Positions 42,282 through 51,366 of a stretch of 64,000 nt of DNA are shown one piece after another. How positions within the stretch are numbered: the first letter of the stretch is position 1; each line of letters begins with the position of its first letter. The position numbers and the translations under genes are program-made. A model generated the notes under the pieces. The model was not told where the DNA came from. It was given only the letters and a program-made list of their open reading frames with translations, and ran no database searches. Origin of the DNA: Bradyrhizobium sp. ISRA430. GTDB taxonomy: Bacteria > Pseudomonadota > Alphaproteobacteria > Rhizobiales > Xanthobacteraceae. The stretch covers positions 2,232,001 through 2,296,000 of the forward strand of contig NZ_CP094516.1 in assembly GCF_029909975.1 (NCBI RefSeq), in the 5' to 3' direction.

Positions 42282-42761
42282 TTGGCCCTCGACCGGAAAG
42301 ACCTCGCCATCCTCGCGGAACTCACCACCAACGCGCGGGCCAGCCACACCGAGCTTGCCAACAAGGTCGGCCTGTCGAGCACGGCGCTGGCGCGGCGGCA
42401 GAAGGCGCTGGAGGACGACGGCTATATCCAGGCTTACCAGGCAGCGCTCGATCTGGGGCAATTCGGCCTCACCACCACGGTTTTGGTCCGCATCGCGCTG
42501 GAGAGCCAGAGCGATGACGCACTGAAGGCGTTCGAGGCGGAGGTCGTGAAATGCCCCTCCGTCGTGCGCTGCTTCCTGATGTCGGGTACCGACGACTACA
42601 TCCTGATCGTGCTTGCCCGCGACATCCAGGATTTCGAACGCATCCACCGCACCGAGTTGTCTCGGCTGCCGCGCGTGGCGAGGGTGCAATCGAGCTTCGC
42701 GCTGCGCGAGATCGTCAATCGCGCGGTGCCGACGGTGGTGTTCGGCGAGGCGAAGCGCTGA
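42282..42761 (+). CDS. Lrp/AsnC-family regulator (probable ald regulator)
   Basis: 159 residues from TTG 42282 (LALDRKDLAILAELTT), which fits the family length; a GTG at 42189 would add 31 residues with no family likeness. The helix-turn-helix is ASHTELANKVGLSSTALARR, followed by the RAM ligand-binding domain (CFLMSGTDDYILIVLARDI). Divergent from ald with 142 bases between the two start codons, which would hold AT-rich Lrp sites such as CAATATGCTG and CAAATATCCG. Confidence 0.88.
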   Translation: MALDRKDLAILAELTTNARASHTELANKVGLSSTALARRQKALEDDGYIQAYQAALDLGQFGLTTTVLVRIALESQSDDALKAFEAEVVKCPSVVRCFLMSGTDDYILIVLARDIQDFERIHRTELSRLPRVARVQSSFALREIVNRAVPTVVFGEAKR

Positions 42762-42903
42762 CCACTCCCTTGCGGCACGGAAACTCCCGCAAGGAACCAA
42801 GCGATCGGTCGTCCGTTAGGCGCTATTGGCCAGCGGAGACGACGCGCCCTCGCGTCAGCCCGGTTGACTTCTCGGCTCGGCCTTTCGTCGCAGGGGAAAC
42901 GAC

Positions 42904-43395
42904 ATGGCCGATGCCGCAAATCAAATTCCCGACCGCATTCCAATCAATCTCGTCGTCAATGGCGTCAGGCGCTCGCTTGATCTCGCGCCCTGGACCACGC
43001 TCCTGGATGCCCTGCGCGACCATCTCGCGCTGACCGGCACCAAGAAAGGCTGCGATCACGGTCAGTGCGGCGCCTGCACCGTGCTGATCGATGGCCGGCG
43101 CGTCAATTCCTGCCTGACCCTCGCCGTCATGAAGGACGGCGCGGAGATCACGACCATCGAAGGACTTGCCAGGGATGGCGCGCTGCATCCCCTGCAACAG
43201 GCCTTCATCGACCACGACGCCTTCCAGTGCGGCTATTGCACCTCGGGACAGATTTGTTCGGCGGCCGGTCTCTTGGCCGAAGGCCACGTCAGGGATGCTG
43301 ACGAGATCCGCGAGCTGATGAGCGGAAATCTCTGCCGCTGCGGCGCCTATCCGAACATCGTCGCTGCCATCCAGCAGGCAATGGGCCGGCCATGA
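42904..43395 (+). CDS. paoA: Molybdenum aldehyde oxidoreductase, 2Fe-2S subunit (PaoA-like)
   Basis: 163 residues. The first [2Fe-2S] site is C-x4-C-x2-C in GCDHGQCGACTVLIDGRRVN plus a later Cys; the second is in CGYCTSGQ and CRCGAYPNI. It passes electrons from the Mo centre to FAD. Unlike E. coli PaoA it has no Tat signal or long N-terminal leader, so a cytoplasmic enzyme is predicted. The stop overlaps the next start by 4 bases. Confidence 0.9.
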   Translation: MADAANQIPDRIPINLVVNGVRRSLDLAPWTTLLDALRDHLALTGTKKGCDHGQCGACTVLIDGRRVNSCLTLAVMKDGAEITTIEGLARDGALHPLQQAFIDHDAFQCGYCTSGQICSAAGLLAEGHVRDADEIRELMSGNLCRCGAYPNIVAAIQQAMGRP

Positions 43396-44408
43396 TCAAC
43401 TTCCAATATTCCCGCGCCACCGACGTCGCCGATGCGATCCTCCTGCTCGCCGCCCATCCCGGCGCCAAGCTCATCGCCGGCGGCACCAACCTGATCGACC
43501 TGATGAAGGAGAATGTCGAGCAGCCCTCCCGGCTGATCGATATTTCCCGCCTGCCGCTCCGCAAGGTCGAGCAGACGGCCGACGGAGGCCTGCGCATCGG
43601 TGCCTTGGTGCCGAACTCGGACCTTGCCTACGATCCGCTGATCGAGCAGCGCTATCCGCTGCTCGCCAGCGCCATCCTTGCCGGCGCCTCGGCACAACTG
43701 CGCAACATGGCGTCCGTCGGCGGCAATCTGATGCAGCGAACGCGTTGCGCCTACTTCTATGACACGGCAACGCCTTGCAACAAGCGCAGTCCCGGCAGCG
43801 GCTGCTCGGCGATCGACGGCCTCAACCGTAACCATGCGATCCTCGGTGCGAGCCCTTCCTGCATCGCGACCAACCCGTCCGACATGAGCGTGGCGCTGGC
43901 CGCGCTCGATGCGCTCGTGCACGTCGCAGGCCCGTCCGGCGAACGCACTATGGCGTTGACCGATTTCCATCGGGTCCCCGGCGACACGCCCCATGTCGAC
44001 ACCAATCTCGGTGCCGGCGAGATCATCACGGCGATCGAACTGCCGCCGCGCGGCTTTGCCCATCACTACAGCTATCTGAAAGTCCGCGACCGACTGTCCT
44101 ATGCCTTCGCCCTGGTCTCTGTGGCGGCGGCGCTCGAACTCGACGGCAACGCGATCAGGGAGGCGCGCCTGGCGCTCGGCGGCGTAGCCCACAAGCCCTG
44201 GCGCAGCCTTGAGGCCGAAACGGCGTTGCGCGGCCAGGCAGCAACAGTGGATCATTTCTCTCGTGCTGCGGACGTCCTGCTGCAGAGCGCAAAGTCGTAT
44301 GCGCATAACGGTTTCAAGATCGAGCTCGCGCGCCGCGCCATCGTTCGAACGCTGATGCAGGCCGCGAACGCCACGCCGCAGTCGCAGGCTCACAAGAAGA
44401 TCGCGTGA
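43392..44408 (+). CDS. paoB: Molybdenum aldehyde oxidoreductase, FAD subunit (PaoB-like)
   Basis: 338 residues of the CO-dehydrogenase flavoprotein fold. FAD contacts are LIAGGTNLIDLM and MASVGGNLMQRTRC. A cysteine-rich insert (C in RTRCAYFYD, TPCNKRSPGSGC and SPSCIATNP) matches the extra [4Fe-4S] site known in E. coli PaoB, which separates this type from ordinary xanthine dehydrogenases. It lies between paoA and paoC, 7 bases before the latter. Confidence 0.92.
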   Translation: MINFQYSRATDVADAILLLAAHPGAKLIAGGTNLIDLMKENVEQPSRLIDISRLPLRKVEQTADGGLRIGALVPNSDLAYDPLIEQRYPLLASAILAGASAQLRNMASVGGNLMQRTRCAYFYDTATPCNKRSPGSGCSAIDGLNRNHAILGASPSCIATNPSDMSVALAALDALVHVAGPSGERTMALTDFHRVPGDTPHVDTNLGAGEIITAIELPPRGFAHHYSYLKVRDRLSYAFALVSVAAALELDGNAIREARLALGGVAHKPWRSLEAETALRGQAATVDHFSRAADVLLQSAKSYAHNGFKIELARRAIVRTLMQAANATPQSQAHKKIA

Positions 44409-44415
44409 GGGACCG

Positions 44416-46623
44416 ATGAACGCCTATGTCGGAACACCAACATCCCGCGTCGATGGTCGGGCCAAGGTCACCGGCGCCGCCAAATATGCTGGCGAATTCG
44501 CCGCCGACGGACTCCTCCACGGCGTAGCCGTCGCAGCCACCATTCCCCGCGGGCGCATAGCCCGCCTCGACACCAGCGAGGCGCTGAATGTGAAGGGCGT
44601 GATCGACGTGCTCACCCATGCGCATCGTCCGCCGCTCGCCGACAAGGACGAGGCCTGGAAGGATGAGGTGGCGCCGGAGGAAGGATCGCCGTTCCGTCCG
44701 CTCTATGATGACAGCATCAAATTCAACGGCCAGCCGATCGCACTGGTCGTGGCGGAGGACTGGGAGACCGCGAAATTCGCCGCAACGCTGGTGCGCGTCG
44801 ACTATCAGGAGGAGCAGGCGTTTGCCACCGATCTCGAAGCCGAGCGCAACAAGGCGACCAAGGTGAAGCAGCCGAACAAGCCGCGCGGCGACGCCGCTAG
44901 CGCGCTTGCCGGCGCGGCCGTGCGGCACGAAGCGGACTACTTCATTCCGACCGAACATCACAATCCGATGGAGCTCTTTGCGACTACGGCCGTCTGGGAC
45001 GGCAACGGCAGGCTCACGGTCTACGACAAGACGCAAGGCGTGCAGAACGTCCACAAATTTCTGTGCAGCGTGTTCGACAAGAAGCCGAACGACATCCGTG
45101 TGATCTCGCCCTATGTCGGCGGCGCCTTCGGCTCCGGCCTGCGGCCGCAATATCAGGTCGTGCTTGCAACACTTGCCGCGCTCGCGCTGAAGCGCTCAGT
45201 GCGCGTCGTGCTGACTCGTCAGCAGATGTATGGGCTCGGCCACCGGCCAGCGACGATCGAGCGCGTCGGGCTCGGCGCCAAGCCCGACGGCACGCTCGAA
45301 GCGGTCACGCACGAGGCCACGGCCGTCACCTCACGCTACGAGGATTTTGCGCGCAACGACAGCAGTTGGGCGGAACAGCTCTACAAGAGCCCGAACAGCC
45401 GCTATTCCCACAAGCTCGTCCGCCTCGATGTCTCCACGCCCTGCGACATGCGCGCGCCCGGCGCGGCTTCGGGCGTCTGCGCGCTTGAATGCGCTATGGA
45501 CGAGTTGGCGGTCGCGCTCAAGCTCGACCCGATCGAACTGCGACTGAAGTGCTACTCGGATCGCGACCAGAGCGAAGATCTCCCCTACACCAGCAAGCAG
45601 CTACGCGAATGCTACGCCCGTGGCGCCGAGGCCTTCGGGTGGAGCAGGCGCAATCCCGCCGCCCGCTCGATGCGTGATGGCGAGGAGCTGGTCGGCTGGG
45701 GCATGGCGACAGGCGTCTGGGAGGCGCTGCAGGTGCCGGTCGCAGCCCGCATCGTGCTGACCGCCAATGGCCATGCCGAGGTCTCCTGCGCGGCGTCCGA
45801 CATCGGCACCGGCACTTACACGATCGTGGCGCAGGTGGCGGCAGATGCGCTCGGACTGCCGATCGAGAACATCGGCGTCAAGCTCGCCGATTCGACCTTG
45901 CCGCAGGCTCCCGTCGAGGGCGGCTCCTGGATGGCTGCATCGAGCGCGCATGCGGTGCTGGGAGCGGCCGAGGACATTCGCCAGGATCTCGCGCGTCTTG
46001 CCAGCGCGATGCCTGCCTCGCCGCTCGCCGGCGTCGATGCCGCCGATGTCATCCTGATCGACGGCACGATCGCCAGCAACGGCGAGAAGAGCCGCGCGGT
46101 CTCGATCACAGATGCGATGCGCTACGGCAAGCTCGAGCGGATGGAGAAGCAAAAGCTCAACCAGTTCGCGGGGGACAAGTCGCACGCGCGCAACACGCAT
46201 TCGGCTGTCTTCGCCGAGGTGAAGGTGGACGAGCAGCTCGGCGTCATCCGCGTGACCCGGATGGTCAGCGCGGTCGCGGCCGGGCGGATCCTGAACACCA
46301 AGACCGGCCGCAGCCAGATCATGGGCGGCGTGGTCTGGGGGATCGGGATGGCCCTGCACGAGGAGACGGTGATGGATCACCGCTTCGGCCGGATCATGAA
46401 TCCGAATATCGCCGAGTACCACATCCCCGTGAATGCCGACGTTCACGACATCGACGTGATCTTCGTCGAAGAGCGCGACGACCACATCAACGCCCTGGGC
46501 GTCAAGGGCCTGGGCGAGATCGGCATCGTCGGAGTCCCCGCGGCGATCGCGAATGCCGTCTATCACGCCACCGGCAAGCGCATCCGCCGCTTCCCGATCA
46601 CGCTGGACAAGCTCCTCGCCTGA
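44416..46623 (+). CDS. paoC: Molybdenum aldehyde oxidoreductase, Mo-binding subunit (PaoC-like)
   Basis: 735 residues, the molybdopterin subunit that oxidises aldehydes to acids. Cofactor contacts include YVGGAFGSGLRPQY and GAASGVCALECAMDELA, and the catalytic Glu is in KGLGEIGIVG near residue 700. The length equals E. coli PaoC (732). No XdhC-type maturation gene (paoD) follows, although E. coli has one; it may be elsewhere. Broad aromatic and aliphatic aldehyde detoxification is the expected role. The operon ends just before a Pho box. Confidence 0.92.
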   Translation: MNAYVGTPTSRVDGRAKVTGAAKYAGEFAADGLLHGVAVAATIPRGRIARLDTSEALNVKGVIDVLTHAHRPPLADKDEAWKDEVAPEEGSPFRPLYDDSIKFNGQPIALVVAEDWETAKFAATLVRVDYQEEQAFATDLEAERNKATKVKQPNKPRGDAASALAGAAVRHEADYFIPTEHHNPMELFATTAVWDGNGRLTVYDKTQGVQNVHKFLCSVFDKKPNDIRVISPYVGGAFGSGLRPQYQVVLATLAALALKRSVRVVLTRQQMYGLGHRPATIERVGLGAKPDGTLEAVTHEATAVTSRYEDFARNDSSWAEQLYKSPNSRYSHKLVRLDVSTPCDMRAPGAASGVCALECAMDELAVALKLDPIELRLKCYSDRDQSEDLPYTSKQLRECYARGAEAFGWSRRNPAARSMRDGEELVGWGMATGVWEALQVPVAARIVLTANGHAEVSCAASDIGTGTYTIVAQVAADALGLPIENIGVKLADSTLPQAPVEGGSWMAASSAHAVLGAAEDIRQDLARLASAMPASPLAGVDAADVILIDGTIASNGEKSRAVSITDAMRYGKLERMEKQKLNQFAGDKSHARNTHSAVFAEVKVDEQLGVIRVTRMVSAVAAGRILNTKTGRSQIMGGVVWGIGMALHEETVMDHRFGRIMNPNIAEYHIPVNADVHDIDVIFVEERDDHINALGVKGLGEIGIVGVPAAIANAVYHATGKRIRRFPITLDKLLA

Positions 46624-46670
46624 CGCGCCGGGTCAGTGTTCCCGGCGGCTGACGGGTGTGAGGCCAGCCC

Positions 46671-46688
46671 CTGTCATCCAACTGTCAT
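46671..46688 (+). promoter_or_regulatory. Pho box before the amino-acid decarboxylase
   Basis: CTGTCAT-CCAA-CTGTCAT, two perfect 7-bp direct repeats with the 11-bp period of PhoB-binding sites, 45 bases before ATG 46734. This implies induction when phosphate is scarce. Confidence 0.75.
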
Positions 46689-46724
46689 CGAATGTGCCGA
46701 GACCTGTTTGCTCTGGCACATTCG
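46689..46724 (+). promoter_or_regulatory. 10-bp inverted repeat between Pho box and start codon
   Basis: CGAATGTGCC (46689-46698) and GGCACATTCG (46715-46724) are exact complements with a 16-base spacer. Directly after the Pho box and ten bases before the start codon, it could be a leader hairpin blocking the ribosome site, or an operator. Confidence 0.6.
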
Positions 46725-46733
46725 GGACCTGAC

Positions 46734-49091
46734 ATGGACTATTTCAAGCGCTTCAACTTCCTGTTCGCCGCACCGGTGTTCGACGCCGATGACCTCGAAG
46801 GCATCCGCTTCAACCAGATCATCGAGGAGATCCAGCGCTCCGGCTTCGAGGTGGTCCGCGCCCGCAAGCTGGAGGACGCCGAGATCGCGGTGCAGACCGA
46901 TGCCGCGATCGGCTGCATGGTGGTGGACTGGGGCAAGAAGGGCCTAGAGGGCAAGACCTCGGCGCTGATCAACCTGATGCGCCGTCGCGGCCTCGATTTT
47001 CCGATCATCCTCCTGATCCGGCGCAAGCGGTTCGAGGACCTGCCGGTCGAAGTGCTCGACTTCATCGACGGCTACGTCTTCCTGTCCGAGGAGACCCCGC
47101 CCTTCATCGCCAAGAACCTGATCAGCCGACTCAAGCAGTATGCCGAGACGCTGAAGACGCCCTTCTTCGGCGCGCTGGTCGACTATGCCGAGGAAGGCAA
47201 CCAGCTCTGGACCTGCCCGGGCCACAATGGCGGCATGTTCTACAGCCGCAGCCCGATCGGCCGCGTCTTCGTCGAGCATCTCGGCGAGTCCGTGTTCCGC
47301 GACGATCTGGACAATTCCGTGCTCGACCTCGGCGACCTCCTCACCCATGAAGGCCCGGCGCTGAAGGCACAGAAAGAGGCGGCCGCGATCTTCGGCGCGG
47401 AAAAGACCTATTTCGTGCTCAACGGCACTTCGACCTCCAACAAGGTCGCGCTCGGCGCGCTCGTCACCGACGGCGATCTCGTGCTGTTCGACCGCAACAA
47501 CCACAAGGCCGCCCATCACGGCGCGCTGATGATCAACGGCGGCATCCCCGTCTATGTCCCAACCATTCGCAACGCCTGGGGCCTGATCGGCCCGATGCGC
47601 TGGGACGCGCTCGACGAGAAGGCCCTGCGCGAGGCGATCCGCAACCATCCGCTGGTCCAGGACCGCGACGCCTGGCGCAGGGAGCGGCCGTTCCGCGTCG
47701 CCGTGGTCGAGCAGTGTACCTATGACGGCTCGATCCACAGCGCCGAGATGATCTTGAACCGCATCGGCCATCTCTGTGAGTACATCCTGTTCGACGAGGC
47801 CTGGGCCGGCTTCATGAAGTTCCACCCGCTCTATGCCGGCCGCTTCGCGATGGGGCTGTCGAACCTTTCTCCGGATGCGCCGGGCATCATCGCAACGCAG
47901 TCGACCCACAAGCAACTTGCCAGCTTTTCGCAGGCCTCCCAGATCCACATCAGAGACCGTCACATCCGCGGCCAGAAGCGACGCGTCGAGCACCGCCGCT
48001 TCAACGAGAGTTTTATGCAGCACGCCTCGACCTCGCCGTTCTATCCGCTGTTCGCCTCCCTCGATGTCGGCGCGCAGATGATGAAGGGACGCTCCGGCGA
48101 GGTGTTGTGGGATGACACGATCCGACTCGGCATCGAGTTGCGCAAGAAGATCCGCGCCATGGGCCGCGAGTTCGAGGAGAAGGAGCAGAATCCCGAGCGC
48201 CGCTGGTTCTTCGAACCCTTCGTCCCCGATCGCATCGCCATTCCCGATGTCAGCCGCCCCGGCGCCGTGCACAACGTCGCCTGGGAGACGCTTTCGACCG
48301 ACGAGCTCGCTACCAATCCCGCTTTGTGGCAACTCGCCCCTGACGATACCTGGCACGGTTTTCCCGGCATGACCGAGGGCTTTGCCATGACCGATCCGAA
48401 CAAGCTGACGCTGCTCACGCCCGGCTTCGATCGCGCCACCGGCGCCTATGCCGATCACGGCATCCCGGCGCCGGTCGTCGCGCAATTCCTGCGCGAGAAC
48501 CGCATCGTTCCCGAGAAGAATGACCTCAACTCCCTGCTCTTCCTGCTCACCCCGGGCGTCGAGGCGAGCAAGGCCGGCACGCTGATCTCCGGCCTCGTCG
48601 CCTTCAAGAAGCTGCACGACGACAATGCGCTTCTGGCGGACGCCATTCCGGAGTTCTATCAGCGGCGGCAGCCGCGCTATGCCGGCGTGCGGCTGCGCGA
48701 CCTCTGCGCCGAGATGCACCGCTTCTTCCGCGCCGCCGATGTCAGCGCACTTCAGGCCCGGCAGTTCCTACCCGAGCATTTGCCGGAGATCGCCATGTCG
48801 CCCCGCGATGCAGCGCGCCTCCTGTTCCGCAACGACGTCGATTATCTGCCGATCGAGGCGATCGCGGGTCGCATCGCGACCACGCCCTTCGTGGTCTATC
48901 CACCCGGCATCGCCACCATCGTGCCCGGCGAGCGGCTGACGGAACGAGCCAAGCCCATGATCGACTACCTCAAGATGTTCGAGACCTGCTTCAACACGTT
49001 TCCGGGTTTTGAGGTCGAGATCCAGGGCGTCTACAAGGAGGTCGATGCCGCCGGCCGCATCGGGCTCTACACTTACGTCGTCGCCGAGTAG
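46734..49091 (+). CDS. Fold-I Orn/Lys/Arg decarboxylase
   Basis: 785 residues from ATG 46734 (MDYFKRFNFLFAAPVF). The N-terminal wing/response-regulator-like domain covers about residues 1-135, followed by the PLP domain with TCPGHNGGMFYSRSPIG, a DEAWAGFMKFHPL aspartate-containing segment and the PLP-lysine motif QSTHKQLASFSQAS, which is the family signature. Related to inducible AdiA/LdcI/SpeF enzymes and distinct from the alanine-racemase-fold decarboxylases that make most rhizobial polyamines. It converts arginine, ornithine or lysine to the amine plus CO2. A GNAT gene follows after 6 bases. The Pho box suggests induction by phosphate limitation. Confidence 0.9.
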   Translation: MDYFKRFNFLFAAPVFDADDLEGIRFNQIIEEIQRSGFEVVRARKLEDAEIAVQTDAAIGCMVVDWGKKGLEGKTSALINLMRRRGLDFPIILLIRRKRFEDLPVEVLDFIDGYVFLSEETPPFIAKNLISRLKQYAETLKTPFFGALVDYAEEGNQLWTCPGHNGGMFYSRSPIGRVFVEHLGESVFRDDLDNSVLDLGDLLTHEGPALKAQKEAAAIFGAEKTYFVLNGTSTSNKVALGALVTDGDLVLFDRNNHKAAHHGALMINGGIPVYVPTIRNAWGLIGPMRWDALDEKALREAIRNHPLVQDRDAWRRERPFRVAVVEQCTYDGSIHSAEMILNRIGHLCEYILFDEAWAGFMKFHPLYAGRFAMGLSNLSPDAPGIIATQSTHKQLASFSQASQIHIRDRHIRGQKRRVEHRRFNESFMQHASTSPFYPLFASLDVGAQMMKGRSGEVLWDDTIRLGIELRKKIRAMGREFEEKEQNPERRWFFEPFVPDRIAIPDVSRPGAVHNVAWETLSTDELATNPALWQLAPDDTWHGFPGMTEGFAMTDPNKLTLLTPGFDRATGAYADHGIPAPVVAQFLRENRIVPEKNDLNSLLFLLTPGVEASKAGTLISGLVAFKKLHDDNALLADAIPEFYQRRQPRYAGVRLRDLCAEMHRFFRAADVSALQARQFLPEHLPEIAMSPRDAARLLFRNDVDYLPIEAIAGRIATTPFVVYPPGIATIVPGERLTERAKPMIDYLKMFETCFNTFPGFEVEIQGVYKEVDAAGRIGLYTYVVAE

Positions 49092-49097
49092 CCGCCG

Positions 49098-49676
49098 ATG
49101 AACGAAACGGGCGTGATGCGCGCGGAGGATGAGCCGGTCCTGGTCCGGCCCTCGCGCGACAGCGATGTCGAGGCGATGCTGGCGATCTACCGCCATCACG
49201 TCCGCCGCGGTGTGCCGCGCGATGTCGAGGGAACCGGCGCGCCTGAGCCCGACGATCTGCGCGACCGGCGCAAGAACCTGAAGCAGACCCGCCTGCCGCA
49301 TCTGGTCGCGACCTTTCGCGGCGAGGTCGTCGGCTATGCCTATGCAGTGCTGTTCCGCAAGCGTCCGGCCTATCGCTACACGGCAAAGCACTCGATCTAC
49401 GTCCACCACGCGCATCTCGGGCGCGGCGTCGGACGGCTGTTGCTCCGGGAGCTGATCGACGCCTGCGCGGCAGCCGGCTTCCGTCAGATGATCGGTTACA
49501 TCGATGCCGACAACGCGCCCTCGCTGGCACTGCATGAAAAGTTCGGCTTTGGCCGCGTCGGGCTGCTGTGCGGCGTCGCCTATCGCAACGGCCGCTGGTC
49601 CGACACAGTCATGGTGCAGCGCTCGCTCGGCGCCGGTGCAACTGCGCCGCCGCCAGCAACGTCTCCTGGACGCTAG
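49098..49676 (+). CDS. GNAT-family N-acetyltransferase (PAT-like)
   Basis: 192 residues. The acetyl-CoA-binding motif A is VHHAHLGRGVGRLLLRELID, in the Q/R-x2-G-x-G/A form as GRGVGR, and DADNAPSLALHEKFGFGRVG is typical of phosphinothricin acetyltransferase-like enzymes. It starts 6 bases after the decarboxylase stop, so acetylation of the amine product, or of the amino acid, is a natural guess. Without the Pho-regulated partner this would be read simply as a general toxin-acetylating enzyme. Confidence 0.85.
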   Translation: MNETGVMRAEDEPVLVRPSRDSDVEAMLAIYRHHVRRGVPRDVEGTGAPEPDDLRDRRKNLKQTRLPHLVATFRGEVVGYAYAVLFRKRPAYRYTAKHSIYVHHAHLGRGVGRLLLRELIDACAAAGFRQMIGYIDADNAPSLALHEKFGFGRVGLLCGVAYRNGRWSDTVMVQRSLGAGATAPPPATSPGR

Positions 49677-49691
49677 ACGGGCTCGCAGCCC

Positions 49692-49904
49692 TTACGATGG
49701 AAAGTCAGCCGCTTTCACCTGGATGCGGTCGGCATGCAGGGACCAATGAGGCAAGGCCTGGTCCTTGCAGAACTTCGCCTTCGCCCGCTCCGTGGCTTCG
49801 TTCTCGTCAGAGGCATCGATCTCGAGCGCGCCCTGGCAAACCTCGATCTGCCGGCCGTACCCACCGAGCACGTCCTTCATGAACCTGACGACATAAGTCG
49901 ACAT
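49692..49904 (-). CDS. Conserved small hypothetical protein
   Basis: 70 residues from ATG 49902-49904 with GGAGG five bases upstream. A compact alpha/beta pattern (MSTYVVRFMKDVLG, IEVCQGALEIDASDENEATE, WSLHADRIQVKAADFP) suggests a small soluble domain. No function is known to me. It is convergent with the GNAT gene. Confidence 0.75.
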   Translation of the reverse strand: MSTYVVRFMKDVLGGYGRQIEVCQGALEIDASDENEATERAKAKFCKDQALPHWSLHADRIQVKAADFPS

Positions 49905-50006
49905 AGGACCTCCTGCGCCCCCGAAGCACTCTAACCCCATTTAGCCCGGACAGGGAAAGGAGATTTTGACGCGGATCAAGTCCAATCGCGGTTCCACGCT
50001 TGCTCC

Positions 50007-50047
50007 GTCATTCCGAGGGCAACGCGAAGCATCGAGCCCGGAATGAC
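50007..50047. repeat. GTCATTCCG...CGGAATGAC palindromic repeat
   Basis: Nine-base inverted arms around a 23-base loop containing GCGAAGC, located after the hydroxyacid dehydrogenase gene end. A CATTCCG-type dispersed repeat or terminator. Confidence 0.55.
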
Positions 50048-50065
50048 CGAGTCAGTTTGCCTGCC

Positions 50066-51115
50066 CTACCCCGGCGCAACCCCAAACGCCTGCTTGAATC
50101 GCTCCGCGTAACGCGGCCAGACCTCGGGATTGATGATGCGCGGCGGCCGCTTGCCGTCGAGCGTATCCAGCACCTGCTCGGCCGCGATCCGCCCCATGTT
50201 CTGACGCGCCTCCTTGGTGACACCGGCGGTATGCGGGCTCGCCAGCACGTTGTCGAACTGGAGCAGCGGATGCTCCGGCGGCGGCGGCTCCTTGGACCAG
50301 ACGTCGAGGCCCGCTCCCGCGATGCGTTGGTCGCGCAGCGCCTGGAGCAGCGCGTCCTCGTCGTGGATGAAGCCGCGGGCGGTTGTGATGAAATAAGCGT
50401 GAGGCTGCATCAGCGCGAATTCGCGCACGCTGATCATGCCACGGCTGCCCTTGTTGAGCGGACAGGAGATCGAGACGAAGTCGGCCCGCCGCAGCAATTC
50501 GTCGAGCTCGACCTTCTCCCCGCCCCGCTCGGCCATCACCTCGGCCGACAGATATGGATCATAGGCCAGCACCTTCATGCCGAGCAGACTTTTGCACAGC
50601 GCGGCGATGCGGCGGCCGACATTGCCGAGGCCAACGATGCCGACGGTCTTGCCCTCGACCTCGTTGCCGACGAGGTCATTGCGGTTCACGTCGCGCTCGC
50701 GGCGGAGGCGACGGTCGGACTGGATGATGCGCTTGGACAGCGTGAGCATCATCGCCAGCGCATGCTCGGCGACGGAATGCGCGTTGCCGCCGGACTGGTT
50801 GACGACGAGCACGCCCGCAGCCGTGCAGGCTTCGACGTCGACAGGGTCGAAGCCCGCGCCGTTGCTGGAGACGAGCAGCAGGTTCGGCGTCCGCTTCAGC
50901 AAGGCGGCATCGACGTGGAAGTGCGGCGCGAGCTCGTCGCGGGCCGCGCCGATCTGGTAGACATGGGCCGCGCTGAGGATCGGCGCATAGACATCCTCGG
51001 GGCTTTCGTTCTCGATGCGGTCGAGCCGGACGTCAGGGCGCGCCTTCAGGATGTCGATATAGATTGGATGGGCCAGATATTTGACGTAGAAGACGCGCTT
51101 GTTGTTGACGGACAT
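50066..51115 (-). CDS. D-isomer 2-hydroxyacid dehydrogenase (PGDH-like)
   Basis: 349 residues. The NAD-binding motif GLGNVGRRI is at about residue 160. The catalytic Arg, Glu and His are in ARGFIHD, LDVWSKEPPPPEHPL and SPHTAG. No C-terminal ACT domain, so it is not a regulated serine-pathway enzyme. It is divergent from a split thiamine-diphosphate decarboxylase. The two could interconvert a 2-hydroxyacid, its 2-oxoacid and the aldehyde. Enzymes of this fold include (S)-sulfolactate dehydrogenase and glyoxylate/hydroxypyruvate reductases, so the substrate stays open. Confidence 0.85.
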   Translation of the reverse strand: MSVNNKRVFYVKYLAHPIYIDILKARPDVRLDRIENESPEDVYAPILSAAHVYQIGAARDELAPHFHVDAALLKRTPNLLLVSSNGAGFDPVDVEACTAAGVLVVNQSGGNAHSVAEHALAMMLTLSKRIIQSDRRLRRERDVNRNDLVGNEVEGKTVGIVGLGNVGRRIAALCKSLLGMKVLAYDPYLSAEVMAERGGEKVELDELLRRADFVSISCPLNKGSRGMISVREFALMQPHAYFITTARGFIHDEDALLQALRDQRIAGAGLDVWSKEPPPPEHPLLQFDNVLASPHTAGVTKEARQNMGRIAAEQVLDTLDGKRPPRIINPEVWPRYAERFKQAFGVAPG

Positions 51116-51366
51116 CAGGACCCTTCCGGCTCTCTCCGGGAGATCCGCAAGGCCGGCGCCGCACGCACCTCTTCCATGCTGTCCTCCCGCTTTTTTCGTT
51201 GTCGTGGCTTATGACATGGCGGTGCCGGCCGCGGCAGGCCGTCTGGCGCAGATCACGGTGCCGGCCGGGACATGTTGACAATCCCGCTCGCCGCGTCAAG
51301 TTCGGCACAGGCCGCCGCGACAGCCAGAGACCAAGAACCGTGCAGCGCGGCCCAAGGGAGAACGCA

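Noticed and set aside
46944..48719. 591-codon open frame opposite the Orn/Lys/Arg decarboxylase
   Set aside because: Antisense shadow; the decarboxylase carries the PLP-lysine motif and full length.
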